NCBI GenBank assembly: GCA_017409265.1
Contig: JAFQSY010000037.1
Location: 31,230 to 95,229 of the forward strand
Length of the DNA stretch: 64,000 nucleotides
Origin: Clostridia bacterium
Lineage (GTDB): Bacteria; Bacillota; Clostridia; Oscillospirales; Acutalibacteraceae
Reading direction: 5' to 3'
The notes under the pieces are model-generated. The model saw nothing but the letters and a program-made list of their open reading frames with translations. It was not told the DNA's origin and did no database searches. The position numbers and the translations under genes were made by a program. Shown here piece after piece: positions 26,650 through 35,611 of this stretch (positions are counted from its first letter, which is position 1; each line of letters starts with the position of its first letter).

Positions 26650-27236
26650 TATAAAATTCCTTTCGTTGATGGAATTTCACCGCCGAGAGTCAAATCTTCA
26701 AAAACTGCCTTGCAAAGCGCTCTTCCGAAGGCTTTGAAAATACCCTCGATGATATGATGGCTGTTTTTGCCCTCAAGCTGTTTTATGTGGAGAGTGATAT
26801 CGCTGTTGCGAACGAATGAAATAAAAAATTCTTCAACAAGCTCCGTATCCATTCCGCCGACAGCGGGTGTCGGAATCTGAACATCATAGTTGAGATATGC
26901 TCTGCCGCTGATATCGATGCTTGCAAGAATGAGAGTTTCGTCCATGGGAAGAAGAATGCTGCCGTAGCGGGAAATTCCTCTCTTTTCACCGACAGCCTTT
27001 GCGAATGCCTGACCGAGCACAATCCCGACATCCTCAACGGTATGGTGATAGTCAACGTGAGTGTCACCGACGCATTTAACCTTTAAATCCATTCTGCCGT
27101 GGCGTGCGAAAAGCTCAAGCATGTGGTCAAGAAAACCGCAGCCCGTGTCAATTTCGTTTTTGCCCGTGCCGTCAAGTTTCAGCCAAAGTTCAATATCGGT
27201 TTCATTTGTTTTTCTTTTGATTTCGGCTTCTCTCAT
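26649..27236 (-). CDS. hisB: Imidazoleglycerol-phosphate dehydratase
   Basis: 195-residue monofunctional dehydratase. Metal-binding repeats DHMLELFARHG near residue 43, DYHHTVEDVGI near residue 62, and SHHIIEGIFKAFGRAL near residue 160 are all present. There is no fused histidinol-phosphatase domain as in enterobacteria, so that activity must come from another gene. Confidence 0.96.
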   Translation of the reverse strand: MREAEIKRKTNETDIELWLKLDGTGKNEIDTGCGFLDHMLELFARHGRMDLKVKCVGDTHVDYHHTVEDVGIVLGQAFAKAVGEKRGISRYGSILLPMDETLILASIDISGRAYLNYDVQIPTPAVGGMDTELVEEFFISFVRNSDITLHIKQLEGKNSHHIIEGIFKAFGRALCKAVFEDLTLGGEIPSTKGIL

Positions 27237-27238
27237 TT

Positions 27239-28297
27239 TTATCCCTCCGTTATATCTTTGATTGCATCAACAAGGGTTTGCATATCATCCGCCGAGCCGA
27301 CTGTTATGCGAAGATAGTTATCAATTTTAGGTTTGTTGAAATATCTGACGAGTATTCCTTTTTTGCGAAGCTCTGCCGCAAGCACGGATGCGGGGATTTT
27401 ATCGCTTGACGCGAAGATAAAGTTTGCCTTTGAGTCTGTGCACTTAAAACCGAGCGCTCTCAAATCGGCAATTGTTTTTTCTCTGGTTTCAACGATTTTT
27501 GCAATCTTATCGTCATAATAGTCATTGTCTGCAATTGCAGCAGCAGCGGATTTGATAGAAAGCGTATTAAGGTTATAAGGGTTAAATGAATATTTAAGCT
27601 TGTTGAGATCGTCAATGATTTCCTTTGAACCTATTCCGAAGCCGACTCTCAAACCTGCTAATGAATGGCTTTTTGAGAAAGTACGGGTAACAAGCAGATT
27701 ATCATATTTCTTGACAAGCTCCATGCAGCTTTCGCCGCAGAAAGCCATATATGCTTCGTCCATGATAACGATATTATCGGGATTCGATGCAACGATTTTC
27801 TCAACCTCATCAAATGTAAGGGTAAGACCTGTGGGTGCATTGGGATTTGCAATAACAATATTTTTATTCTTGCCGATGTAGTCGTTTGCATGAACAGAAA
27901 AATCATCCTTAAGAGGAATCTGTTCAAGCTCAACACCGAAAATATCAGCGTAAACGGGGTAGAAGCCATAAGAGATTTCAGGGCAGCAGAGCTTGCCGCC
28001 TGCGCCGCAAAAGCCCATGATTGCAAATGCAAGAACATCATCCGAGCCGTTGCCGCAGAAAACCATATCTGAAGTTACGTCGAATTGCTCTGCTATTGCC
28101 GAGCGAAGTTCCTTGAGTTCGGGGTCTGAGTAGAGATTGAGTTTGTCAATGACCTCTTCGCTCAAAACCGCCTTAACCTTCGGCGAGGGAGGAAACGGGG
28201 ATTCGTTTGTATTGAGTTTTATAACTTTAACGTTAACCTGCTCACCGGGGGTATAGGGAACAAGTTTTTCGTAATTTTTTGAAAGGAATCTGCTCAT
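27239..28297 (-). CDS. hisC: Histidinol-phosphate aminotransferase
   Basis: 352-residue PLP fold-type I aminotransferase. KLNTNESPFPPSP near residue 26, FCGNGSDDVLAFA, IANPNAPTG near residue 148, DEAYMAF near residue 173, and the PLP lysine in TRTFSKSHSLAGLRVGFG near residue 208. Two bases separate it from hisB and hisD. Confidence 0.94.
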   Translation of the reverse strand: MSRFLSKNYEKLVPYTPGEQVNVKVIKLNTNESPFPPSPKVKAVLSEEVIDKLNLYSDPELKELRSAIAEQFDVTSDMVFCGNGSDDVLAFAIMGFCGAGGKLCCPEISYGFYPVYADIFGVELEQIPLKDDFSVHANDYIGKNKNIVIANPNAPTGLTLTFDEVEKIVASNPDNIVIMDEAYMAFCGESCMELVKKYDNLLVTRTFSKSHSLAGLRVGFGIGSKEIIDDLNKLKYSFNPYNLNTLSIKSAAAAIADNDYYDDKIAKIVETREKTIADLRALGFKCTDSKANFIFASSDKIPASVLAAELRKKGILVRYFNKPKIDNYLRITVGSADDMQTLVDAIKDITEG

Positions 28298-28299
28298 GT

Positions 28300-29583
28300 T
28301 TACTCCTTATTTTCAAATCTGATTGCAGCGCTCTTGCCGTGAGCATGAAGACCTTCTCTGTTTGCAAAGAGAACAATCTTGTCCTTAACCTCGCCGAGAG
28401 CCTCTTCGGAATAATAAATATACTGTGATTTCTTCACAAAATCATCAACCGAAAGGGGAGAACTGAATCTTGCTGTGCCCGAGGTGGGAAGAGTGTGGTT
28501 TGTACCTGCAAGATAATCTCCGAGAGCTTCGGGAGTGTTTTTGCCGAGGAAAATTGAGCCTGCATTCTTGATTTTGCCAAGAAGCGCAAACGGGTCGTCA
28601 ACGCAGACCTCAAGATGCTCGGGAGCAATTTCGTTTGCAACTTCAATGCCCTGCTCAATATTATTTGCAATAATAATTTTGCCGTTTGTTTCTATTGATG
28701 CTCTTGCGATTTCTTCTCTGGGAAGCAGAGGAATCTGCTTTTCAAGTTCGTCACGAACTGCATAGGCAAGTTCTTCGCTGTCGGTAACAAGCACGGCGCT
28801 TGCAAGCTTGTCGTGCTCTGCTTGTGAAAGAAGATCTGCGGCTACATATGCAGGGTTGCATGTGCCGTCAGCAAGAACAAGAATTTCACTCGGACCTGCA
28901 ATCATGTCGATATCAACAAGTCCGTAAAGCATTCTTTTTGCGGTTGCAACGAAAACATTACCCGGTCCGACTACTTTATCAGCCTTTGGAACACTTTCCG
29001 TACCGTATGCGAGGGCGGCAACAGCCTGTGCACCGCCTGTTTTGATTATCGTATCAACGCCTGCAATCTTTGCAGCGCAGAGAATAGCCGAGGGAATGTT
29101 ACCATCCTTATCGGGAGGAGTCACCATTATAATTTCGCTGACACCTGCAATCTTTGCAGGAATAGCATTCATAAGCACTGTTGAGGGATAGCTTGCGGTG
29201 CCGCCGGGTACATATATGCCGACCTTTTCAATCGGAGTGATTTTCTGACCCGAGATAACACCGTCTTTTTCGCTTATTTCGAAGCCCTTGCGAAGCTGCT
29301 TCTCATGGAAATTCCAAATGTTTTTCTTTGCAAGTTCAAGTGTTTCGATGAGTGCTTTATCTTCGTTTTCGTAAGCTGCGTCAATTTCTTCCTGTGTAAC
29401 ACGCAGATTTTTAATATCAGCCTTATCAAATTTAAGACTGTATTCCTTAAGTGCATTGTCGCCGTTTTCTCTGACATTCTTTATAATGTCGGCGACAATT
29501 GTCTCAACGCCGCTTTCAAGCTTGATATCTCTGGTGAGAATCTCGCTTTTTTCAGCGCTGTCTATGTTAATTATCTTAATCAT
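28300..29583 (-). CDS. hisD: Histidinol dehydrogenase
   Basis: 427-residue zinc enzyme performing the last two oxidations to histidine. GIYVPGGTASYPSTVLMNA near residue 126, KVVGPGNVFVATAKRML near residue 220, IAGPSEILV, DLLSQAEHD with a metal ligand His near residue 260, and HLEV and LAGTNHTLPTSGTAR toward the C-terminus. Overlaps hisG by four bases. Confidence 0.96.
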   Translation of the reverse strand: MIKIINIDSAEKSEILTRDIKLESGVETIVADIIKNVRENGDNALKEYSLKFDKADIKNLRVTQEEIDAAYENEDKALIETLELAKKNIWNFHEKQLRKGFEISEKDGVISGQKITPIEKVGIYVPGGTASYPSTVLMNAIPAKIAGVSEIIMVTPPDKDGNIPSAILCAAKIAGVDTIIKTGGAQAVAALAYGTESVPKADKVVGPGNVFVATAKRMLYGLVDIDMIAGPSEILVLADGTCNPAYVAADLLSQAEHDKLASAVLVTDSEELAYAVRDELEKQIPLLPREEIARASIETNGKIIIANNIEQGIEVANEIAPEHLEVCVDDPFALLGKIKNAGSIFLGKNTPEALGDYLAGTNHTLPTSGTARFSSPLSVDDFVKKSQYIYYSEEALGEVKDKIVLFANREGLHAHGKSAAIRFENKE

Positions 29584-30203
29584 TTTGCCAACTCCTTTGT
29601 GAGCTTTTCCATAAGAGTATCAATATCCTTGCCCTTGAATTTATAAGAGGACTTATTGGCAATCAGTCTTGCGCTGATGGGCATAATTTGCTCATAAACG
29701 CGGAGATTGTTTTCTTTGAGTGTCTTGCCTGATTCAACGATATCAACTATAACGTCCGAAAGACCGAGCAGGGGTGCAATTTCAATTGAGCCGTTGAGCT
29801 TAATTATTTCAATTTCACGGTTAAGAGAAATATAATAATCTTTTGCAATGTTTATAAATTTTGTTGCAACTCTCAAGGGTCTGTCAAAATCTTCAACATA
29901 GTCATTCGGTGCTGCAACGCACATGTTGCATTTTCCGAGACCGAGGTCGAGTAGTTCATATATATCGAAATCGCCTTCCTCAAGGATGTCCTTGCCGACA
30001 ACGCCTATATCCGCCGCACCGTGTGCAATGTAAATCGCAACATCGGAGGGCTTGACAAGAAGATAACGCACACCGTTTTCTTCGTTTTCAAAAACAAGCT
30101 TTCTGTTATCGCTGTAAATCTCGCTGCAATCATAGCCTATTGAAGCAAAAAGCTCGTAGACCTTGTCACCGAGTCTGCCTTTGGGCAATGCAATGTTCAG
30201 CAT
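29580..30203 (-). CDS. hisG: ATP phosphoribosyltransferase, short form
   Basis: 207-residue catalytic chain for the first step of histidine synthesis. NIALPKGRLGDK at the start, DVAIYIAHGAADIGVVGKD near residue 54, and the PRPP loop IVESGKTLKENNL near residue 157. It lacks the C-terminal regulatory domain of long HisG, in line with the hisZ gene just upstream, which overlaps it by seven bases. Confidence 0.95.
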   Translation of the reverse strand: MLNIALPKGRLGDKVYELFASIGYDCSEIYSDNRKLVFENEENGVRYLLVKPSDVAIYIAHGAADIGVVGKDILEEGDFDIYELLDLGLGKCNMCVAAPNDYVEDFDRPLRVATKFINIAKDYYISLNREIEIIKLNGSIEIAPLLGLSDVIVDIVESGKTLKENNLRVYEQIMPISARLIANKSSYKFKGKDIDTLMEKLTKELAK

Positions 30204-31318
30204 GAAGGCACCTCCCTTAAAGCACCATTTTTAAATGAATAAACAGTTTTTGCTTTGTATCCCTCGGGAATGGTATGTTCAACACGGACAGAAAAACCTT
30301 TGTCAACAAAACTCTCGACGAGTGAAAGGAGAGATTCGCTTTTGTCAGCCGAGTCAAAGATAATAAGAATGTCGCTGTCAAACTCACGCTTTTTCTTATA
30401 GTAAAGATTGAGGTTGTCAAGATAAACAGCAAAGCCGACTGCCTGGGTGTTCTCACGAAGCTTTCCTGCAAGCTTATCGTATCTTCCGCCCGAAAGAACA
30501 GCAGACGGAGCTTTTTCAACATAGCCCTGGAAGATTATGCCGTTATAATATTCTGTGTTGTTAAGTACGGAAAGGTCGATGAAAAGTCTTTCCGAAAGCT
30601 CGCTCTTTCTGAGCGATGTAGCAATAAATTTAAGCTCTTCACAGGCTTTTTTCATTTCACCGTTGCATGCAAGTGCACAAAGCTCTTCGATAGCTTCATC
30701 AAGCTTGCTGTTGATGACGGCAAGCTTTGCGAGAAGCTCTGTTTTTTCTTCGCTTACTCCGCATTTTGCACAGATTGCACGAAGGTCATGAATGTTCTTG
30801 CCTTTAACGCATTCAATAATATCCTTTTTTGCGTTTTCGCCGATTTCAAGCTCTGAAAGGAGAGAGGGAATGAATGCCATATGAGAAATTGAAAGGACAA
30901 AATCCTTGTCAATTGTTTTAAGGCTCTTTGCAGCAAGCATGAGCACCTCTGCAATAAGATATTCGTCAACCTTGCCGAGAACTTCAACGCCCGTCTGCTT
31001 TATTTCTTTATAATCCATTGAGCTGTCGCTCATTCTGAAAACGCTTTCGTTATAGTAAAGCTTTGTCAGCGAGTCAGAAAGCTTTGCATTCTTAACAATG
31101 GAAAGGGTTATATCGGGCTTGAGCGCCATGAGACGTCCGTCGGAATTGTTGAAGGCAAGAATGCCTTTGCCCGAAAGGAAATCTCTGTTATCGCTGTAAA
31201 AGCTGTATTCTTCAAACTTTGCCATGCGGTATTCTTTATATCCCCATTGCTTATAGAGCATGGAAAGCTCATATGTGAGGCTGTCCTCTTTTGAAAGAGT
31301 AGCAAGAAATTCGTCCAT
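30197..31318 (-). CDS. hisZ: ATP phosphoribosyltransferase regulatory subunit HisZ
   Basis: 373 residues from the ATG at 31318 (AGGAGA upstream). The open frame continues to 31360 but that is inside the promoter, so it is not used. It is a histidyl-tRNA-synthetase-like protein without anticodon domain: ALKPDITLSIVKNAKL near residue 78, FVLSISHMAF, and YYNGIIFQGYVEKAPSAVLSGGRYDKL near 260-285 are class II synthetase-like parts. It pairs with short HisG in a feedback-controlled complex. First gene of the his operon. Confidence 0.92.
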   Translation of the reverse strand: MDEFLATLSKEDSLTYELSMLYKQWGYKEYRMAKFEEYSFYSDNRDFLSGKGILAFNNSDGRLMALKPDITLSIVKNAKLSDSLTKLYYNESVFRMSDSSMDYKEIKQTGVEVLGKVDEYLIAEVLMLAAKSLKTIDKDFVLSISHMAFIPSLLSELEIGENAKKDIIECVKGKNIHDLRAICAKCGVSEEKTELLAKLAVINSKLDEAIEELCALACNGEMKKACEELKFIATSLRKSELSERLFIDLSVLNNTEYYNGIIFQGYVEKAPSAVLSGGRYDKLAGKLRENTQAVGFAVYLDNLNLYYKKKREFDSDILIIFDSADKSESLLSLVESFVDKGFSVRVEHTIPEGYKAKTVYSFKNGALREVPSC

Positions 31319-31338
31319 AATCTTCTCCTGATATTTGT

Positions 31339-31379
31339 AGTATGATGGTAAGTATACCATACTTCATCGTATTAGTCAA
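31339..31379 (-). promoter_or_regulatory. his operon promoter with overlapping candidate operator
   Basis: Minus-strand TTGACT (31374-31379), 17-base spacer, TATACT (31351-31356). The -10 box lies inside the inverted repeat ATGGTA-AGTA-TACCAT (31345-31360), and a second inverted pair AGTATG (31339-31344) and CATACT (31358-31363) surrounds it. A repressor bound here would block the promoter. The leader is too short for a T-box or his attenuator. Confidence 0.7.
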
Positions 31380-31447
31380 TTAGCGATTTACTACGCTAAA
31401 TCGTTTCTTTTGGTGAGTTGTTTATGTAAATTACACAATAAAAACAG

Positions 31448-31477
31448 TCAAAAAGCGTATGGCAGGTGCCACACGCT
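31448..31477 (-). terminator. Terminator of the MntR-type regulator gene
   Basis: 11-bp stem with one wobble pair (31454-31464 with 31467-31477), followed on the minus strand by TTTTTG and further T residues. Confidence 0.7.
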
Positions 31478-31486
31478 GTTTTAAAG

Positions 31487-31849
31487 TCATTTTTTAACCG
31501 CTTTGCAAAGGCACTCAAAGCTTTCCTGACTTATGACATGCTCGATTCGGCAGGCATCAATTGCAGCCTGGTCTGCGCTGACACCGATTCCCGTAAGCCA
31601 TGCGGTTATTGTTTCATGCCTTTGAAATATTTTATTGGCTATTTCGTATCCTGTTTCGGTAAGAGTGATAAGACCGTCGCCGTCAGTAGCGATATATCCG
31701 TGTTCACGGAGATTTCTCATTGCAACGCAGACGCTTGGTTTTGAAAATCCGAGCTCTGTTGCAATGTCAACGGAACGAACAGTACCTTTCTTTTTGTTAA
31801 GAATAAGTATGGTTTCAAGATAGTTTTCAGCTGATTCGCCCATTATCAT
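31487..31849 (-). CDS. MntR/DtxR-family metal-dependent regulator
   Basis: 120 residues with the DtxR-type winged helix (ESAENYLETILILNKKKGTVRSVDIA, then GFSKPSVCVAMRNLREHGYI) and the helical dimerisation/metal region (QRHETITAWLTGIGV, then ACRIEHVISQESFE). No C-terminal SH3-like domain, as in MntR. Metal ligands typical of the family (the His and Glu residues of RHE and CRIEH) are visible. Target genes, expected to be manganese or iron transporters, are not in the window. It stands alone between the his and met genes with its own promoter and terminator. Confidence 0.9.
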   Translation of the reverse strand: MIMGESAENYLETILILNKKKGTVRSVDIATELGFSKPSVCVAMRNLREHGYIATDGDGLITLTETGYEIANKIFQRHETITAWLTGIGVSADQAAIDACRIEHVISQESFECLCKAVKK

Positions 31850-31885
31850 TTAATTCACTCTCCGTTCATAAGATGTTGTTTTTGT

Positions 31886-31914
31886 AGTATATCATATCTA
31901 ATATATTTTTTCAA
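31886..31914 (-). promoter_or_regulatory. Candidate promoter of MntR-type gene
   Basis: Minus-strand TTGAAA (31909-31914), 17-base spacer, TATACT (31886-31891), 37 bases before the start codon. Confidence 0.6.
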
Positions 31915-31923
31915 TAATTTATT

Positions 31924-34278
31924 TTATACTATATTATATATTTTTTCTGCATATCTGACAGATGCCATTGCATCGCTGCCGTAGCTGTCAGCATTTATCA
32001 TTGCAGCGTATTCCTCTGTCATGACTGCGCCGCCGACCATAACCTTACAATCAGGAGCATTCTTTTTGAGGAGCTTTATTGTTTCTTCCATTGCTGGAAC
32101 AGTTGTTGTCATCAGCGCACTTAAACCGACAAGCTTTGCACCGCTTGATTTAACGGCATCAACAACAACTTCGGGAGCAATGTCCTTCCCGAGATCTATA
32201 ACTTCATAACCGTAGTTTTCAAGAAGAACTTTAACAATATTTTTTCCGATATCGTGAATATCTCCTTTAACGGTTGCGATGACAACTTTACCTTTTTTGC
32301 TTTCGCCTGCGGGGATAGCTGATTTTATAGCCTCAAACGCCTCTTTTGCAGCCTGAGCACTCATAAGAAGCTGAGGAAGATAAACCTTCTTTTCTTCAAA
32401 GCCCATGCCGACCGTATTAAGCGCAGGGATAATCATTCCGTCAATGATTTCCATGGGAGATGATGTTTTTAAAAGCTCTGCCGCAACGGCTCCTGCCTGT
32501 TCTTTAAGACCGCTTACGATGCAACTGTCAAGGCTCGTTTCCGATTTCTGCACAGCTTGTATCTGAACAGGGGAAAGCTTATCCGCAAATTCAATATAAT
32601 CGGAGCAGTTTTTGTCTTTACCCGTCAGCGCCATAAAGCAATGCCAAGCCTTCATCATTTCGTCAGAGAAGGGATTGATGATTGCACAGTCAAGTCCATT
32701 TTGCATAGCCATCGTGTAGAAAACGGCGTTGACATCCGCCCTTGACGGCAGACCGAATGAGATGTTTGATACACCGAGGCTTGTTTTGATTCCCATGTTG
32801 TGAAGCGTTTTTATTGCTTCAAGAGTGATGTTTGCGCTGTTTGAATCGCTTGAAACTGCCATTGCAAGAGGGTCAACGATGATATCTTTTTCATCAATTC
32901 CGTATTCTTTGGCTTTTGTGATTATCTTTTTTGCGATTTCAACTCTGCCTTGAGCAGTTGTGGGGATTCCGCTTTCGTCAAGAGTGACGGCAATAACAAC
33001 TCCGCCGTATTTTTTTATCAGAGGGAAAACGGCGTCCATGCTTTCTTCTTTGCCGCTTACGGAATTTACCAGAGGCTTACCGTTATAGATTCTCATTGCC
33101 TGTTCCATTGCGGCCGGGTCAACCGTATCAATCTGGAGCGGAAGGTTAATAATGCCCTGAAGAGCCTTGATAACATTTACCATCATTTCGGTTTCGTTGA
33201 TTTCGGGCAGACCGACGTTTACATCAAGAATCGAAACACCTTTTTTATTCTGTGCAAGTCCTTCGTTAAGAATGTATCCGATATCATTCTCACGCAGAGC
33301 CTCTTTGAATCTCTTTTTTCCGGTCGGATTTATTCTTTCGCCGATTATAACGGGACATTTGCCGATTTCAACGGCATGTGTATATGACGAAACAACCGTG
33401 TGACTCTTCTTCTCGGGAAGGGTAAACGGCAGATTTTTTGTTTTTTCAACGGTTTTTCTGATGTGCTCGGGAGTAGTGCCGCAGCAGCCGCCGATTATTG
33501 TTGCGCCCGATTTGACTATTTCGCACATGATATCCGAAAATTCGTCTGCATTAATATCAAAAACGGTTTTTCCGTTTTCGCTTCTGGGCAAACCCGCATT
33601 GGGGTTTACGATAATCGGAACACTCGCATATTTGGCAAATTCAGGAACGATTTGAGCCATTTGTTTAGGACCGAGTGAGCAGTTCATGCCTATTGCATCC
33701 GCACCGAGGCCCTCGAGCATAGCAATCATTGCGGCAGGGTCGGCACCTGTCATAAGTTTTTTTGATTCATCGTAAACGCAGGTAACAAACACGGGTAAAT
33801 TGCAGCTTTCCTTTGCGGCAATCATAGCTGCCTTTGCTTCGTATGAATCGTTGATTGTTTCAATCAGAACAAGGTCTGCACCTGCGTTTGCGCCAATCTT
33901 TATTGTTTCGGAAAAAATGCTGACAGCATCCTCGAATTTTAAATCTCCGAGAGGCTCAAGCATCTTTCCGGTAGGACCTATATCAAGCGCAACATAAGCG
34001 TCATAGCCTTCACATGCGGTTTTAGCATTTTTTATTGCGGCTGTCACGATTTCTTCAAGATTATCGAATTTAAGTCTGTTTGCACCAAAGGTACAAGAAG
34101 TAATTATATCCGCACCGGCTTCAAGATACTGACGGTGCATTTCGATTATCTTATCGGGTTTTGTAATGTTCCAGCTTTCGGGCTGTTCACCCGCCTTAAG
34201 TCCCCACGACTGAAGCAGGGTTCCTGCTCCGCCGTCACAGTATGTTATTCTGCTTTTGATTTTTTCAAGAATTGTCAT
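31924..34278 (-). CDS. metH: Cobalamin-dependent methionine synthase, without activation domain
   Basis: 784 residues carrying three of the four MetH modules: homocysteine-binding domain with zinc cysteines in GMNCSLGPK near residue 205 and GGCCGTTPEHIR near residue 270, pterin-binding barrel (VIIGERINPTGKKRFKEA near residue 310), and cobalamin cap plus B12-binding domain with the DIHDIGKN motif from Asp673, where His675 is the cobalt ligand. The SAM-binding reactivation domain is absent and is encoded by the separate gene just upstream (34292-34945). Split MetH enzymes are known from Clostridia and Thermotoga. No SAM or cobalamin riboswitch is visible. Confidence 0.94.
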   Translation of the reverse strand: MTILEKIKSRITYCDGGAGTLLQSWGLKAGEQPESWNITKPDKIIEMHRQYLEAGADIITSCTFGANRLKFDNLEEIVTAAIKNAKTACEGYDAYVALDIGPTGKMLEPLGDLKFEDAVSIFSETIKIGANAGADLVLIETINDSYEAKAAMIAAKESCNLPVFVTCVYDESKKLMTGADPAAMIAMLEGLGADAIGMNCSLGPKQMAQIVPEFAKYASVPIIVNPNAGLPRSENGKTVFDINADEFSDIMCEIVKSGATIIGGCCGTTPEHIRKTVEKTKNLPFTLPEKKSHTVVSSYTHAVEIGKCPVIIGERINPTGKKRFKEALRENDIGYILNEGLAQNKKGVSILDVNVGLPEINETEMMVNVIKALQGIINLPLQIDTVDPAAMEQAMRIYNGKPLVNSVSGKEESMDAVFPLIKKYGGVVIAVTLDESGIPTTAQGRVEIAKKIITKAKEYGIDEKDIIVDPLAMAVSSDSNSANITLEAIKTLHNMGIKTSLGVSNISFGLPSRADVNAVFYTMAMQNGLDCAIINPFSDEMMKAWHCFMALTGKDKNCSDYIEFADKLSPVQIQAVQKSETSLDSCIVSGLKEQAGAVAAELLKTSSPMEIIDGMIIPALNTVGMGFEEKKVYLPQLLMSAQAAKEAFEAIKSAIPAGESKKGKVVIATVKGDIHDIGKNIVKVLLENYGYEVIDLGKDIAPEVVVDAVKSSGAKLVGLSALMTTTVPAMEETIKLLKKNAPDCKVMVGGAVMTEEYAAMINADSYGSDAMASVRYAEKIYNIV

Positions 34279-34291
34279 TGTTATTCCTTCT

Positions 34292-34945
34292 TTATCTGTA
34301 CGGACAGTTGATTCCGCTGCAAATCATGCAGCCCGGTCCTGTGCATTTATTCTTTTCTTTACCTATTCCGATTATCGCCGTGACGGATTTAACAGGCACC
34401 ATCATCAGGCTTTCGGTAAGGCTCATTCCGATGTTTTTCTTTGTCTGTAAAAATTCAATAATGTCTTTCTGGCATTCAAGCGGCATGTCGCCGTAGCCGG
34501 GGCTGAATCTCGGTCTTAAGTACTCGTAATTCTCAAGCGAAAGGTTGATTTTATTGCAGAATGCTTCAATTGCTGCCGAGCCTACGCAGTCGGTGACTAT
34601 TCCCTTGAGAGGGGATATAACCGCGTTTCTTTCGATCAGTCTGTGTGATTCAATGCCTGTTGTTGCGGCAAAAATATATGCCCTGTAACAGCCCGAAAGA
34701 TTCTTTTTAAGCGAACTGCAGCCGATTTTTTTAAATCCCAAATCTATTTCGCCGTCTGCATTTACGGCCACTTCAACATAGCATGCTTTGAAATCTGCCG
34801 CTTTGAGAAATTCTTCGGTACATTCTGCAATAAGTGTATCGGTGTTCTCATCTGTTTCAGCGGAATAATAGCCGAGATAAACCGCAACCTCTTTTGGGTC
34901 GATGTTTATTTCGGCGGCCGCTGATTTTATAATATTAATCATCAT
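34292..34945 (-). CDS. Methionine synthase activation-domain protein
   Basis: 217-residue stand-alone version of the MetH C-terminal reactivation domain, which binds SAM and, with an electron donor, re-methylates inactive cob(II)alamin. The diagnostic RPRFSPGYGDMPLECQKDI lies near residue 143 and SLTESLMMVPVKSVTAIIGIG near residue 175, with a cysteine-rich tail (CTGPGCMICSGINC) after it that might bind a metal or Fe-S centre. It is 13 bases before metH, and together they rebuild the full enzyme. Confidence 0.9.
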   Translation of the reverse strand: MMINIIKSAAAEINIDPKEVAVYLGYYSAETDENTDTLIAECTEEFLKAADFKACYVEVAVNADGEIDLGFKKIGCSSLKKNLSGCYRAYIFAATTGIESHRLIERNAVISPLKGIVTDCVGSAAIEAFCNKINLSLENYEYLRPRFSPGYGDMPLECQKDIIEFLQTKKNIGMSLTESLMMVPVKSVTAIIGIGKEKNKCTGPGCMICSGINCPYR

Positions 34946-34946
34946 A

Positions 34947-35492
34947 TTATCCTTGCTTGTTTTTGAAGATTATCAGCTTGCTGAAAACATAGTTAATAAT
35001 AATAACAACAATGCCGACAATAATTTTTGAAATAAATTCATCCCATGTGAGAAGCGACACCATGACAAACATCATGATGGTTTCAACAACAAACGAGAAA
35101 AATCTGGCTCCCGTAAAGCCGATAAATTCCTTGCCTGCAACCGAAGGCTTCCAGCTTTTTGATTCGAAAACCCAAAGCTTGTTTGTAACAAATGCAAAGA
35201 TAACTCCCGTAACCCATGCGATGGCATTTGCATCAAGATAGTCGCTGCCGCCGCTTAAAATCTTAAGAACTGGGGAATCATCGGGGATAATTGTGTTGAA
35301 AATACCGTCCCATCCGATAGCAACAAAAAGCTTTTTGAAAATATAAAACGTTGCAAGATTGACAGCGGTTGTCAACACTCCGAAAATAATATAAGTGATT
35401 ATTTCTTTTGTGAATAATTTATTAATTATTTTGCCTATAAAACTCTCTTTTTTGAAAATTTTGAAAAGTAATTCTCTGATTTTTTCTATCAT
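34947..35492 (-). CDS. GtrA-like membrane protein
   Basis: 181 residues with four transmembrane segments (about 32-50, 85-105, 125-145, 150-172), including TYIIFGVLTTAVNLATFYIF and FAFVTNKLWVFESKSW, both typical for the GtrA family. Members are thought to help flip or transfer undecaprenyl-linked sugars. It lies one base upstream of the MetH activation gene, and the shared operon with methionine synthesis has no obvious functional reason. Confidence 0.88.
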   Translation of the reverse strand: MIEKIRELLFKIFKKESFIGKIINKLFTKEIITYIIFGVLTTAVNLATFYIFKKLFVAIGWDGIFNTIIPDDSPVLKILSGGSDYLDANAIAWVTGVIFAFVTNKLWVFESKSWKPSVAGKEFIGFTGARFFSFVVETIMMFVMVSLLTWDEFISKIIVGIVVIIINYVFSKLIIFKNKQG

Positions 35493-35531
35493 AACTGTCT
35501 CCGTAAATTTTATTGCCGCAAATATATTTAT

Positions 35532-35560
35532 ATTTTAAAACAAATAAATAATAAAGTCAA
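35532..35560 (-). promoter_or_regulatory. Promoter of the gtrA-metH operon
   Basis: Minus-strand TTGACT (35555-35560), 17-base spacer, TAAAAT (35532-35537), upstream of the GtrA gene. Confidence 0.6.
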
Positions 35561-35567
35561 TAAAGGC

Positions 35568-35595
35568 TTGCATTTTTAATACATTATGATAGAAT
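35568..35595 (+). promoter_or_regulatory. Candidate promoter of the DUF1624 gene
   Basis: TTGCAT (35568-35573), 16-base spacer, TAGAAT (35590-35595), 16 bases before the ATG; short but workable leader with GAGGTG as ribosome-binding site. Confidence 0.5.
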
Positions 35596-35611
35596 AATAT
35601 GAGGTGAATTT

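Noticed and set aside
31319-31360. Longer HisZ start at 31360
   Set aside because: That codon falls within the -10 region and candidate operator of the his promoter, upstream of the expected transcription start.
32950-33387. 145-codon open frame antisense to metH
   Set aside because: Shadow of the conserved pterin-binding domain coding sequence.
35493-35611. SAM or cobalamin riboswitch before the methionine synthase operon
   Set aside because: The 119-base divergent region is AT-rich and carries two promoters but no conserved riboswitch core.
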